This document shows positions 7,802 to 14,584 of a stretch of 15,518 bases of DNA, in pieces. The position numbers were made by a program, and so were the translations under genes. This stretch comes from Cellvibrionales bacterium. Lineage in GTDB: Bacteria > Pseudomonadota > Gammaproteobacteria > Pseudomonadales > UBA7434. The notes below the pieces were generated by a model that had not been told where the DNA came from, did not search any database, and saw only the letters and a list, made by a program, of their open reading frames with translations. The stretch is from assembly GCA_018668095.1 (NCBI GenBank), contig JABIQF010000117.1, forward strand, positions 1 through 15,518. Reading direction: 5' to 3'. The stretch's first letter is position 1; every line of letters starts with the position of its first letter.

Positions 7802-8821
7802 TTATTCATCATCGCTATCAACGGCATAAGGAAGGGCGGTGATAGTGATTGCCGTTTCGCCTTTAATGGATAGTGATGATTCTTCCGCAGCAGCCACTTT
7901 AATGGCGACCATGCCATAGCTTCGTGCTGATATGTTTTTAATATCACTTGCCACACTTACTACGGTTCCTATTAATTGTCCTTCGGCATTTAAGCATTCA
8001 TCACCGATGACAAGCGTGTTGTTTGCAGCAGTAGTGATAAACGGATAACAGCGGCGTTTAACTTTACCGCGGTATTTCATGCGCGCAATAATTTCTTGGC
8101 CGGTATAGCAGCCTTTAGTAAAGCTAATACCGCCTAAGTAATCCAAGTTAAACATTTGCGGAATAAATTCGCCCACGGTTTGCGCTTGTACAAAGCTGAT
8201 GCCTGCGGAAATCAATCGATATTCCCAAGCGGCAGAACCACACCATTGTACGTCTTCAGTCTCAAGGCTATTTAGAAAGCTATTAATAGCGGTTCTTTTG
8301 ATCCATTGCACGGATCCAATAGTATTGATTGTTAATGAGGCCAATATATCAGTGTTGTTGGTATCGGTATTCACGTTAGCCAATCCGAAAGCCGCATACT
8401 GTGCTGAAATATCCGTTAATGTTGCTTTCGAAAACACGGCATATTTATTCAATGCTGCTAGCGCTGTATCAACAACGCTAATAGGTAGTTGCAATAAATA
8501 GTGATTATTGGCCGCGCAGTACAGATAAAAATTGGCATGCATTCGGCCTTTAGGGTCGCAATGGGCAGCTAATATTGAATCACCGATTGACAAGGCTTCA
8601 ATATCAGCTGTTAGCTGGCCTTGTAAAAAGCGGCTGGCATCCGGTCCTTCAATACTAATGAGGCCGAGTTGGTGTAATGGGTGAATACTCGCTGTATCAA
8701 TTAGGGCTGTAAAAGGTGGCTCGCTATCAAAATAACTTTGTCCATTTTGGTAGCTTTGCGCAGGCAAGGCGCTGAGGCTATCTTGCCACCAAGTATCCAG
8801 CGTAGTTAATGAAGCTGACAT
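7802..8821 (-). CDS. ygfZ: YgfZ / GcvT-like folate-binding Fe-S cluster assembly protein
   Basis: A 339-residue protein of the GcvT-like tetrahydrofolate-binding fold. The signature KGCYTGQE (236-243, with conserved C238) followed by IIARMKYRGKVKR is diagnostic of YgfZ/IBA57. These proteins help maintain or assemble certain Fe-S enzymes, including the tRNA methylthiotransferase MiaB in E. coli. The N-terminal stretch around LGLISIEGPDASRFLQGQLTADI is also typical. The start is supported by AGGAA 8 nt upstream. It is divergent from sdhE, an arrangement shared by many gammaproteobacteria and fitting, since succinate dehydrogenase carries both Fe-S clusters and covalent FAD. Confidence 0.92.
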   Translation of the reverse strand: MSASLTTLDTWWQDSLSALPAQSYQNGQSYFDSEPPFTALIDTASIHPLHQLGLISIEGPDASRFLQGQLTADIEALSIGDSILAAHCDPKGRMHANFYLYCAANNHYLLQLPISVVDTALAALNKYAVFSKATLTDISAQYAAFGLANVNTDTNNTDILASLTINTIGSVQWIKRTAINSFLNSLETEDVQWCGSAAWEYRLISAGISFVQAQTVGEFIPQMFNLDYLGGISFTKGCYTGQEIIARMKYRGKVKRRCYPFITTAANNTLVIGDECLNAEGQLIGTVVSVASDIKNISARSYGMVAIKVAAAEESSLSIKGETAITITALPYAVDSDDE

Positions 8822-9014
8822 GCATTGTTCCTGATTAAAATAGTAGGCATAAGGTGTATTGATTTCTAATCACTCATTGTCGTTTAGCTTGCCGCGTTAA
8901 ACAATATCAATTCGTGGATAAAGATTCACTATGTTCAAAACTAATCGTGGTTATGGCTCTCTTTGGCTAGTCGATGAGAGCGCAAGCGATGGCAGGATAG
9001 GGTATGATGGGATT

Positions 9015-9299
9015 ATGAATGATTTTAATACAGATTTTGAAAGAGCAGAATTTAATCGTGTCATTTGGCATAGCCGACGTGGAATGTTAGAGCTCGATTT
9101 AGTCCTAGAGCCTTTTGTGAGAAATAGCTATCGATTACTCGATGCTGATGGGCAGGCATTGTATCGGCGCCTATTAACGTGCGAAGACCAAGAACTCTAT
9201 AATTGGTTCTTGAAAAAAGAGCCTGCAACGGATGCAGGTTTGATTAGTATGGTTGAGACTATTCTGGCTGCCAGTCGTGAGCGCGCTCAACAATCATAG
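9015..9299 (+). CDS. sdhE: FAD assembly factor SdhE (YgfY)
   Basis: About 94 residues from the ATG at 9015, close to the usual 85-95. SdhE is a small helical cytoplasmic protein that helps attach FAD covalently to SdhA and FrdA. The conserved RGM(x)E motif is present as HSRRGMLELD (R22-G23...E26), followed by LEPF and a Leu/Cys-acidic repeat RLLTCEDQELYNWF like E. coli SdhE. An in-frame ATG at 8931 would add 28 residues unlike the family, with no ribosome-binding site. The 9015 start also lacks an ideal one (TAGGG 12 nt upstream), so the start remains uncertain. ygfX follows after 44 bp on the same strand, the classic sdhE-ygfX pair once described as a CptAB toxin-antitoxin system. Confidence 0.88.
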   Translation: MNDFNTDFERAEFNRVIWHSRRGMLELDLVLEPFVRNSYRLLDADGQALYRRLLTCEDQELYNWFLKKEPATDAGLISMVETILAASRERAQQS

Positions 9300-9343
9300 A
9301 TACCTCTAAGCTCTAGCCTTAGAGTAAACAATCGGACTATCGC

Positions 9344-9769
9344 ATGGATGCGCTTCAAGTCACTTTCTCAAATACCCTTTTAGGTAAGTTTTACTTGCTG
9401 TCGCTTTATGCAATGGCGGCTTTTACTGTGGTGTATCGATTAGCCAATATAGGCGATATATTGCTTTTTTTACTCCTGCTAGCTTTGCTTTTTTTTCGTG
9501 AATGGCAAGGGCTCTTTAGCTCGAGCGCTAAGACGTTTCATGTCAAAGGGATTGGCTATCAGCCGCAATCATCACAGCAAACATGGAGTTTATTCGTGGG
9601 GGCTGAGTGGCAGCCGATTAGCGAACTCAAGGTGTTTTACCGAGTGCCTTGGTTTATTGCGGTAAGAGCTGTTGATTATCCGTATCACCAGCCCCGTATT
9701 GTGATTATTTGGCGAGACAGCATGACTGTTCAAGAGTGGCGTTTGCTGCGTATTTATCTTTCGCTTTAA
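9344..9769 (+). CDS. ygfX: YgfX-like membrane protein, SdhE neighbour
   Basis: A 141-residue protein with two probable membrane helices near the N-terminus (about 12-31 and 36-51), then a small cytoplasmic domain of about 85 residues ending in DSMTVQEWRLLRIYLSL. The DS(L/M)(S/T)xxxxRxLRxxL ending, size and position next to sdhE are typical of YgfX, formerly CptA. YgfX was proposed as a toxin acting on FtsZ/MreB and later as a membrane partner linked to flavinylation. The sequence is poorly conserved across species, so the call leans on topology, tail and synteny. The ribosome-binding site is weak. It ends 6 bp from the convergent nadB. Confidence 0.75.
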   Translation: MDALQVTFSNTLLGKFYLLSLYAMAAFTVVYRLANIGDILLFLLLLALLFFREWQGLFSSSAKTFHVKGIGYQPQSSQQTWSLFVGAEWQPISELKVFYRVPWFIAVRAVDYPYHQPRIVIIWRDSMTVQEWRLLRIYLSL

Positions 9770-9775
9770 AATTAG

Positions 9776-11413
9776 TTATTCGGCCGATGCACAAAAGTTG
9801 GGTGGAAATAACACGGTATCATGAGCGAAATGGTTTTCTGATTTAAAGTCCAAAGTGTAATGCAATCCGCGGCTTTCTTTGCGTCGCAATGCCGATTCAA
9901 TAATTAATTCAGCTACCAAGGTTAAGTTGCGCAATTCTATTAAATCGTTAGTGACTTTGTAGTTGCCGTAATATTCAGTGATTTCTTTGCGTAAGAGTTG
10001 CGCTCGATGCTGGGCTCTTTCCAGTCGCTTTGACGTTCTAACGATACCTACGTAATCCCACATAAAGCGTCTTAGCTCATCCCAATTATGAGAAATAACT
10101 ACGTCTTCATCAGAATCGGTTACCTGTGTTTCATCCCATATTTTAGGAGCTTTTTGCCATTCGGTAGTATCAATAGTAGAGAGAATAGATTCGGCAGCGG
10201 CTTGGGCATAAACAATACATTCAAGCAATGAATTGCTCGCCATTCGGTTAGCGCCATGCAAGCCAGTAAAACTGGTTTCACCTACTGCAAAGAGATTTTT
10301 TACATCGGTTGCACTGCATTTGTCGACCATGATGCCGCCACAGGTGTAATGAGCGGCGGGTACGACAGGAATGGGCTCTTTGCACATATCAATGCCTAAA
10401 GCTAAGCATCGCTCATAAATATTAGGGAAGTGTGATTTGATAAATTCAGGCTCTCGATGACTAATGTCGAGATACACACAGTCACTGCCTAAGCGCTTCA
10501 TTTCATGATCGATGGCGCGAGCAACAATATCTCTAGGGGCTAATTCGCCACGCTCATCAAAGTGATGCATAAATTGCTCACCATTGGGTAGGCGCAGCTT
10601 GCCGCCTTCACCACGAACCGCTTCAGTAATTAAAAACGATTTTGCTTGTGGGTGGTACAAGCAGGTGGGATGGAATTGATTAAATTCCATATTTGCCACG
10701 CGGCAACCTGCACGCCAAGCCATAGCAATACCATCGCCACTGGCGCCATCAGGATTGCTGGTATACAAATACGCTTTACTTGCTCCGCCAGTCGCAATAA
10801 CGACATAGCGGGCATGAAAGGTTTCTACTTTGTTGTTTTTGCTATCGAGTATATAAACGCCTCGACATGTCGGCGAAGGACTGTCGCGCTCAATAGTAAT
10901 ATCAATAGCAACGTGGTGTTCAAACGTTTTAATTGAGGGGTGTTCATAGAGTCGCTCAACGAGGGTTTCTGAAACGGCTTTTCCAGTAGCGTCGGCGGCG
11001 TGGATAATTCGTCGACTACTATGGCCACCTTCGCGTGCTAGGTGGAAATCATTGCTACTTTCATCATAGAGGTCGCCTTTTTTTGAGTCTGGCTTTTTCT
11101 CACGAGTAAAGGCAACGCCTTGCTCTATGAGCCATTGAATGGCTTGCTTACTGCGTTCAACTGTAAATCTAACGGCATCTTCGTGGCAGAGGCCAGCACC
11201 AGCAGCTAAAGTGTCGGCACAGTGGGCATCAATACTGTCGGCGGCATCTAAAACAGCAGCAATACCGCCTTGAGCATAGTAAGTTGAGCCTTCACTGAGC
11301 TGTGATTTTGATATGACAGCGACATTGGCTTTTTCGGCCAAAGCAAGTGCAAGTGTTAGGCCAGCAGCTCCGCTACCTATAACAACAACGTCATATTGGT
11401 GGATAGTACTCAT
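9776..11413 (-). CDS. nadB: L-aspartate oxidase (NAD biosynthesis)
   Basis: A 545-residue FAD enzyme that oxidises L-aspartate to iminoaspartate, which NadA condenses to quinolinate. FAD-binding GSGAAG (13-18) is followed by GSTYYAQGGIAA. Active-site segments are REGGHSSRR (from R127), NQFHPTCLY, TEAVRGEGG, HYTCGGI (H355), and the C-terminal FAD motif GETSFTGLHGANRMASNSLLE. The order and the EFNQFHPT variant distinguish it from SdhA and FrdA. The ATG has only a weak AGAGA upstream. It is divergent from rpoE, as in E. coli and Pseudomonas. nadA and nadC are not in the window. The palindrome at 11472-11498 lies 58 bp upstream of its start and could serve it. Confidence 0.97.
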   Translation of the reverse strand: MSTIHQYDVVVIGSGAAGLTLALALAEKANVAVISKSQLSEGSTYYAQGGIAAVLDAADSIDAHCADTLAAGAGLCHEDAVRFTVERSKQAIQWLIEQGVAFTREKKPDSKKGDLYDESSNDFHLAREGGHSSRRIIHAADATGKAVSETLVERLYEHPSIKTFEHHVAIDITIERDSPSPTCRGVYILDSKNNKVETFHARYVVIATGGASKAYLYTSNPDGASGDGIAMAWRAGCRVANMEFNQFHPTCLYHPQAKSFLITEAVRGEGGKLRLPNGEQFMHHFDERGELAPRDIVARAIDHEMKRLGSDCVYLDISHREPEFIKSHFPNIYERCLALGIDMCKEPIPVVPAAHYTCGGIMVDKCSATDVKNLFAVGETSFTGLHGANRMASNSLLECIVYAQAAAESILSTIDTTEWQKAPKIWDETQVTDSDEDVVISHNWDELRRFMWDYVGIVRTSKRLERAQHRAQLLRKEITEYYGNYKVTNDLIELRNLTLVAELIIESALRRKESRGLHYTLDFKSENHFAHDTVLFPPNFCASAE

Positions 11414-11471
11414 ACAGGATCTCTGAAAATAGTCATATAGCCTAGCCTGAATCGCTAAAGAGGCTTCTTGG

Positions 11472-11498
11472 GGATGAAAAAGAAAGTGTTTTTCATCC
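11472..11498. promoter_or_regulatory. Perfect palindrome, candidate operator between nadB and rpoE
   Basis: GGATGAAAAA (11472-11481) and TTTTTCATCC (11489-11498) are perfect inverted repeats separated by 7 bp. It ends 8 bp before the -35 box of the sigma-E promoter. Neither strand has a following T tract, so it does not look like a terminator. The spacing suits a dimeric regulator acting on rpoE, nadB or both. The protein is unknown. Confidence 0.5.
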
Positions 11499-11506
11499 TA
11501 TAGTGT

Positions 11507-11533
11507 GAACTTCCGACTATGGTAGCTGTCTGA
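11507..11533 (+). promoter_or_regulatory. Sigma-E/AlgU-dependent autoregulatory promoter of the rpoE operon
   Basis: The -35 box GAACTT (11507-11512), exactly 16 bp of spacer, and the -10 box TCTGA (11529-11533) match the sigma-E/AlgU consensus. Transcription should begin around 11539-11542. The position, upstream of rpoE on the same strand, matches the autoregulated promoter known for rpoE and algU, which supports positive feedback of the envelope-stress response. Confidence 0.9.
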
Positions 11534-11699
11534 AAGACTTCGCTCAACCGCTTATAAACTAACAGATTATCGTTTTTGGTTGGTTTTTTGTTCGGTTTTG
11601 GTGCAAGACTCAAGAAATAGTCTGTTTACCGTCGTACAAGCGGTTGGAGTCGTCAAAATTTAGGTCTAAAATAATAAAGAGAGTAGGTTGGTCTTAAAA

Positions 11700-11858
11700 A
11701 TGGTTGTGTTGGGGCGCTTTGTTATAAGTAAAATGGCGAAAGCTAGAAATCGCCAAGCACACACGTTCGCGTTACCCAATAATTTTTTATCTAATTTTAT
11801 CGTATTCAGCCTTTTAGCTGAATCCTCTTATTTGAGCTGTAGGGATGACATTAACTAA
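11700..11858 (+). CDS. Upstream ORF in the rpoE leader (52 codons), probable leader peptide
   Basis: An ATG-initiated frame of 52 codons inside the rpoE leader. Its TAA stop (11856-11858) directly abuts the rpoE ATG (TAAATG) in the same reading frame. The peptide starts MVVLGRFVISKMAKARNR, is basic near the N-terminus, and contains a modest hydrophobic patch (NFIVFSLLA). A second in-frame ATG at 11733 would give 41 residues. Both starts have poor ribosome-binding sites. In E. coli the rpoE leader likewise carries a small ORF (rseD) translationally coupled to rpoE. The two peptides do not look homologous, so the likeness is one of arrangement. The ORF could also arise by chance in a 320-nt leader; synonymous conservation in relatives would settle it. 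Confidence 0.45.
   Translation: MVVLGRFVISKMAKARNRQAHTFALPNNFLSNFIVFSLLAESSYLSCRDDIN
11734..11755 (+). repeat. Hairpin in the rpoE leader
   Basis: TGGCGA (11734-11739) and TCGCCA (11750-11755) form a perfect 6-bp stem with a 10-nt loop inside the upstream ORF, directly at its second in-frame ATG (11733). Confidence 0.4.
11804..11823 (+). repeat. Hairpin upstream of the rpoE ribosome-binding site
   Basis: ATTCAGC (11804-11810) and GCTGAAT (11817-11823) form a perfect 7-bp stem with a 6-nt loop. Its 3' arm overlaps ATCCT (11822-11826), which can pair with GGGAT (11842-11846) at the rpoE Shine-Dalgarno sequence, so the two pairings compete. Confidence 0.45.
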
Positions 11859-12434
11859 ATGAGTGATGCGGATGCGCAGTTAGTTGCGCGGGTTCAACAA
11901 GGTGATAAGCGAGCTTTTGATCTGCTGGTACTTAAATATCAGCATAAGATTCATAGCTTAATCTCTCGCTATGTGCGCGATCATGCCGAAGTGCAAGATG
12001 TGGCTCAAGAGGCGTTTATTAAAGCTTTTCGTGCCATTAATAATTTTCGTTCTGAGAGCGCTTTTTATACGTGGATGTACCGCATTGCCATCAATACAGC
12101 AAAAAACCATTTAGTGTCTCGTTCGCGCCGTCCACCGAGCACCGACGTTGATGTCGATGAGTCAGACGATTACTCAGGTTCTAATGTACTGCAAGATACG
12201 CAAACGCCTGAAAGTATTTTACACGGTGATGAAGTTGCAGGTGTGGTGAAGCAGGCTTTAGATAGCCTGCCGGAAGATTTACGCACTGCGGTAACTTTGC
12301 GAGAATTTGATGGTCTCAGCTATGAGGACATTGCTGATGTTATGTCTTGCCCTGTAGGTACAGTACGTTCGCGTATATTTAGAGCAAGAGAGGCAATCGA
12401 CAAGCAAGTACGACCAACGCTTCATCGTCTTTAG
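11859..12434 (+). CDS. rpoE: RNA polymerase ECF sigma factor, sigma-E / AlgU
   Basis: A 191-residue group 4 sigma factor for the envelope-stress regulon. Region 2 spans about residues 10-90: YQHKIHSLISRYVRDHAEVQDVAQEAFIKAFRAI for core binding, then FRSESAFYTWMYRIAINTAKN for -10 recognition. A variable acidic linker (95-120) follows, then region 4 (130-182) with the -35-binding helix-turn-helix GLSYEDIADVMSCPVGTVRSRIFRAREAI. Similarity to RpoE and AlgU is high throughout. The ATG abuts the stop of the upstream ORF; AGGGA (11841-11845) lies 13 nt away, a long spacing that fits translational coupling. It is the first cistron of rpoE-rseA-rseB-rseC, driven by the promoter at 11507-11533. Its activity is held by the RseA-like protein encoded next. 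Confidence 0.97.
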   Translation: MSDADAQLVARVQQGDKRAFDLLVLKYQHKIHSLISRYVRDHAEVQDVAQEAFIKAFRAINNFRSESAFYTWMYRIAINTAKNHLVSRSRRPPSTDVDVDESDDYSGSNVLQDTQTPESILHGDEVAGVVKQALDSLPEDLRTAVTLREFDGLSYEDIADVMSCPVGTVRSRIFRAREAIDKQVRPTLHRL

Positions 12435-12508
12435 CTTGCATTGATATTTTAATTTTGTAGTAAAATTTTTATTAATAGTCATTCAACATAAAACAGTGGT
12501 TAAGGTCT

Positions 12509-13165
12509 ATGAAAGATCAATTGTCAGAAACAATATCAGCCGTAATGGATAGTCAAGCCGATGACTTAGAGGTGCGACGTTTATTAAAAGCGTTAGATAA
12601 TGCCTCTGAAGAAGAGGCCGCCGCTATTTTGGCTCAATGGGAAAGCTTTCATTCCATTGGTTCTGTACTTCGCAATGAATCACGCAGTAATAATGAAACG
12701 CCGACAATGCGAGCGTCATCCAACTTTGCCGCTAGTGTTTCCGCTGCCATTGCAGATGAAGCGCCGATGGATAAAGTCGCTAGGCGGCCCTCGAAAAGTG
12801 ATCCTATGTGGCAGCGTTTTGCAGTTGCTGCAAGCGTAACACTTGCCATACTTGTTGGCGTGCAAGAATATGAATCAATGCAAGCAGGCGATGCAAGTTA
12901 TACCGCAGACAATGCTGTAACGGTTCCCGCTTTACAAAGTGTGGATCAGAGTGTAGATCAGAGTGTAGTTGATTTAACGGCTGTTCAGTTAGCGTCGTCA
13001 GAAGTGGCATTAGAGTCATCAATGTCAGAAGCTGAAAAACTTGAGGCTATTGAAGCGCAAGAGCGTTTGAATGAGTATTTGCTTGAGCATACTAATCATG
13101 CAGCAAAGCAAAGTGGCCAAGGTATGATTCCATTTGCTCGCTTAGCTAATTTTGAAGATGAGTAG
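12509..13165 (+). CDS. rseA: Membrane anti-sigma-E factor, RseA/MucA
   Basis: A 218-residue single-pass inner-membrane protein. The cytoplasmic N-terminal domain (about 1-60: ISAVMDSQADDLEVRRLLKAL, then AILAQWESFHSIGSVLR) is the RseA/MucA domain that clasps sigma-E. One short membrane segment follows, FAVAASVTLAILVGV (104-118), much like MucA. The periplasmic part ends GMIPFARLANFEDE, resembling the MucA C-terminus (PYARAASLENR) that contacts MucB. Regulated proteolysis by DegS/AlgW and RseP is expected from the family; those proteases are not in the window. It lies 74 bp after rpoE with AAGG only 3 nt before the ATG. The linker holds an exact-frame repeat SVDQSVDQSV from a 12-bp tandem duplication. 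It is longer than P. aeruginosa MucA (194 residues). Confidence 0.92.
   Translation: MKDQLSETISAVMDSQADDLEVRRLLKALDNASEEEAAAILAQWESFHSIGSVLRNESRSNNETPTMRASSNFAASVSAAIADEAPMDKVARRPSKSDPMWQRFAVAASVTLAILVGVQEYESMQAGDASYTADNAVTVPALQSVDQSVDQSVVDLTAVQLASSEVALESSMSEAEKLEAIEAQERLNEYLLEHTNHAAKQSGQGMIPFARLANFEDE
12941..12964 (+). repeat. 12-bp tandem duplication inside rseA
   Basis: GTGGATCAGAGT (12941-12952) is followed by GTAGATCAGAGT (12953-12964), differing at one base. It encodes two copies of VDQS in the periplasmic linker and keeps the frame. Confidence 0.8.
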
Positions 13166-13285
13166 CGATCATTTGTTTTTTAAAGATCATTTTTTCAATG
13201 TTTATTAACGTGATATTGTTAAAAAAAATGTTAGTTAGCGCTTTTCTTCTAATAAATAATTGCTTACTTACAAACGGATAATGCA

Positions 13286-14389
13286 GTGCCAAAATCTAAA
13301 TTAATATCTCAATATCTTTCTTATCTATTGGCTGGCTGGCGTTTAGCTACCTCCTGCCTTCTTGCCCTATCTTTATTTATTTCTGTCCCTTTATATGGTG
13401 CTGATACTCTTCCAGAGAATACAGAGTCTAATGCTCATGCGCTATTAGTTAAAATGAAAGAGAGTACAGAGTCATTAACGTATCAAGGTACTTTGGTTTA
13501 TACCCAGGGTAGTCGTATGGAGACATTAGAGATTTTCCATACTTCAAAAGAGGGTGAGCAATCTGAACGTTTAGTGCATTTAACGGGCACGCCGCGCGAA
13601 ATTATTCGTAGAGGCGACAAAGTGATTTGTGTTCACCCCAAAAATGGCGTTATTGAATTAGATAATACGATTCCTGCAGGGCCGTTCGCTCGTAATTATC
13701 AAGCACGCTTAGATTCTGCTAATAAACCTTATACCGTCAATATTGCTGGGTATACGCGTGTTGCAGGTCGTGAGGTAACAATGCTCGCTGTGCAGCCGAA
13801 AGATGATTATCGCTACGGCTTCAAATTGGCGCTCGATAATGAAACCAGTTTATTACTGCAGTCGTTAATGGTCGATGCTAACAATAAAGTGTTGGAGCGT
13901 TTTGAATATACAGAAATCAAAATAGGTGGAGAAATTTCTGCCGAGCAACTTGCGCCCCATTTGGATCGTTCTCATGAGCGTTTATCGCTGCTTGATCAGA
14001 AGACTACTCAATCTCTTGCCGTCACTGACCCTAGTAAATTGGATAAGTTGGCGTCTCAGGCGCTTGGAGAGCAAAATTGGCAGGTGGGTTGGTTACCGGC
14101 TGGATTTACTCTCTCGACAATACATTTTGAGCAGAAACCCGTTGGCGATACTAAGTATGGCAAATCGAATAGCAAAATGTATTCAGATGGCTTGAGTACA
14201 TTCAGTGTGTTTATCACTCCTGATGTTGATATGAGTAAGGTGTTGTCTGTGCAAAGCGGAGCAACACTGGCTTACAGCCTTGTAAAGCGTGATGCCGAAG
14301 GTTTGTATTCGATAACGGTGGTGGGCGAAATTCCTCCTAAAGCGGCAAAAGGCATTGCGACTTCGGTGAGTCGGTTGGCTTCTCGCTAG
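13286..14389 (+). CDS. rseB: Periplasmic sigma-E regulatory sensor, RseB/MucB
   Basis: A 367-residue exported protein that binds the periplasmic part of RseA, shields it from DegS, and releases it on sensing lipid or LPS signals. The N-terminal signal peptide (about 1-39) has a hydrophobic core CLLALSLFISVPL and likely cleavage near YGA-DT. A LolA-like domain follows (about 48-235: LTYQGTLVYTQGSRMETLEIFH, REIIRRGDKVICVHP), then the C-terminal domain (about 250-367: QNWQVGWLPAGFTL, YSDGLSTFSVFI, VVGEIPPKAAKGIATSV). The start is GTG at 13286, because the nearby ATG at 13281 is in another frame and soon stops. CGGA lies about 7 nt upstream. The 120-bp gap from rseA is AT-rich with no terminator that I can see, so co-transcription is likely. 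Confidence 0.93.
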   Translation: MPKSKLISQYLSYLLAGWRLATSCLLALSLFISVPLYGADTLPENTESNAHALLVKMKESTESLTYQGTLVYTQGSRMETLEIFHTSKEGEQSERLVHLTGTPREIIRRGDKVICVHPKNGVIELDNTIPAGPFARNYQARLDSANKPYTVNIAGYTRVAGREVTMLAVQPKDDYRYGFKLALDNETSLLLQSLMVDANNKVLERFEYTEIKIGGEISAEQLAPHLDRSHERLSLLDQKTTQSLAVTDPSKLDKLASQALGEQNWQVGWLPAGFTLSTIHFEQKPVGDTKYGKSNSKMYSDGLSTFSVFITPDVDMSKVLSVQSGATLAYSLVKRDAEGLYSITVVGEIPPKAAKGIATSVSRLASR

Positions 14390-14398
14390 GTATTAGCG
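14384..14398 (+). repeat. Small hairpin across the rseB stop codon
   Basis: CGCTA (14384-14388) and TAGCG (14394-14398) form a 5-bp stem with a 5-nt loop that includes the TAG stop. There is no T tract, so it may affect mRNA stability or coupling rather than termination. Confidence 0.3.
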
Positions 14399-14584
14399 TT
14401 GAACCTTTTAGCCGAATATTTAACGACGACACTTTGATAAAAATACCTTCAAATTTGCTCTAATAAACATTCTCTATCATCAATAAATATCCTTAAAACG
14501 ATGTACAATCTGCGTATGTCAAAGCAATCTCATCAAGAACCTCTCTACAATTCACTTCTGCGAAGGCATGAGGGTGAGGTTGGC

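Larger units (their letters stand above)
11414..11858. other. Divergent nadB-rpoE intergenic region (445 bp)
   Basis: This long gap holds, left to right: the nadB upstream region with no clear sigma-70 promoter by eye; the palindrome at 11472-11498; the sigma-E promoter at 11507-11533; then a leader of about 320 nt running to rpoE. The leader includes the 52-codon upstream ORF (11700-11858) and inverted repeats at 11734-11755 and 11804-11823. No tRNA or known riboswitch is recognised. Confidence 0.8.

Noticed and set aside
8931..9769. sdhE-ygfX as a type IV toxin-antitoxin system (CptAB)
   Set aside because: The pair was once described that way, but SdhE is established as a flavinylation factor; the neighbours here fit the metabolic role.
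12451..12470. AATTTT/AAAATT hairpin with T run after rpoE as an attenuator
   Set aside because: The stem is purely A-T and too weak to call; such matches are expected by chance in AT-rich spacer.
12600..13022. Alternative-frame ORFs inside rseA
   Set aside because: They overlap the RseA/MucA frame, which has clear homology features at both ends; the others show none.
13166..13285. Possible terminator between rseA and rseB (T-rich runs, GATCATTT direct repeat)
   Set aside because: The GATC copies give only a 4-bp stem and the T runs do not follow a stable hairpin.
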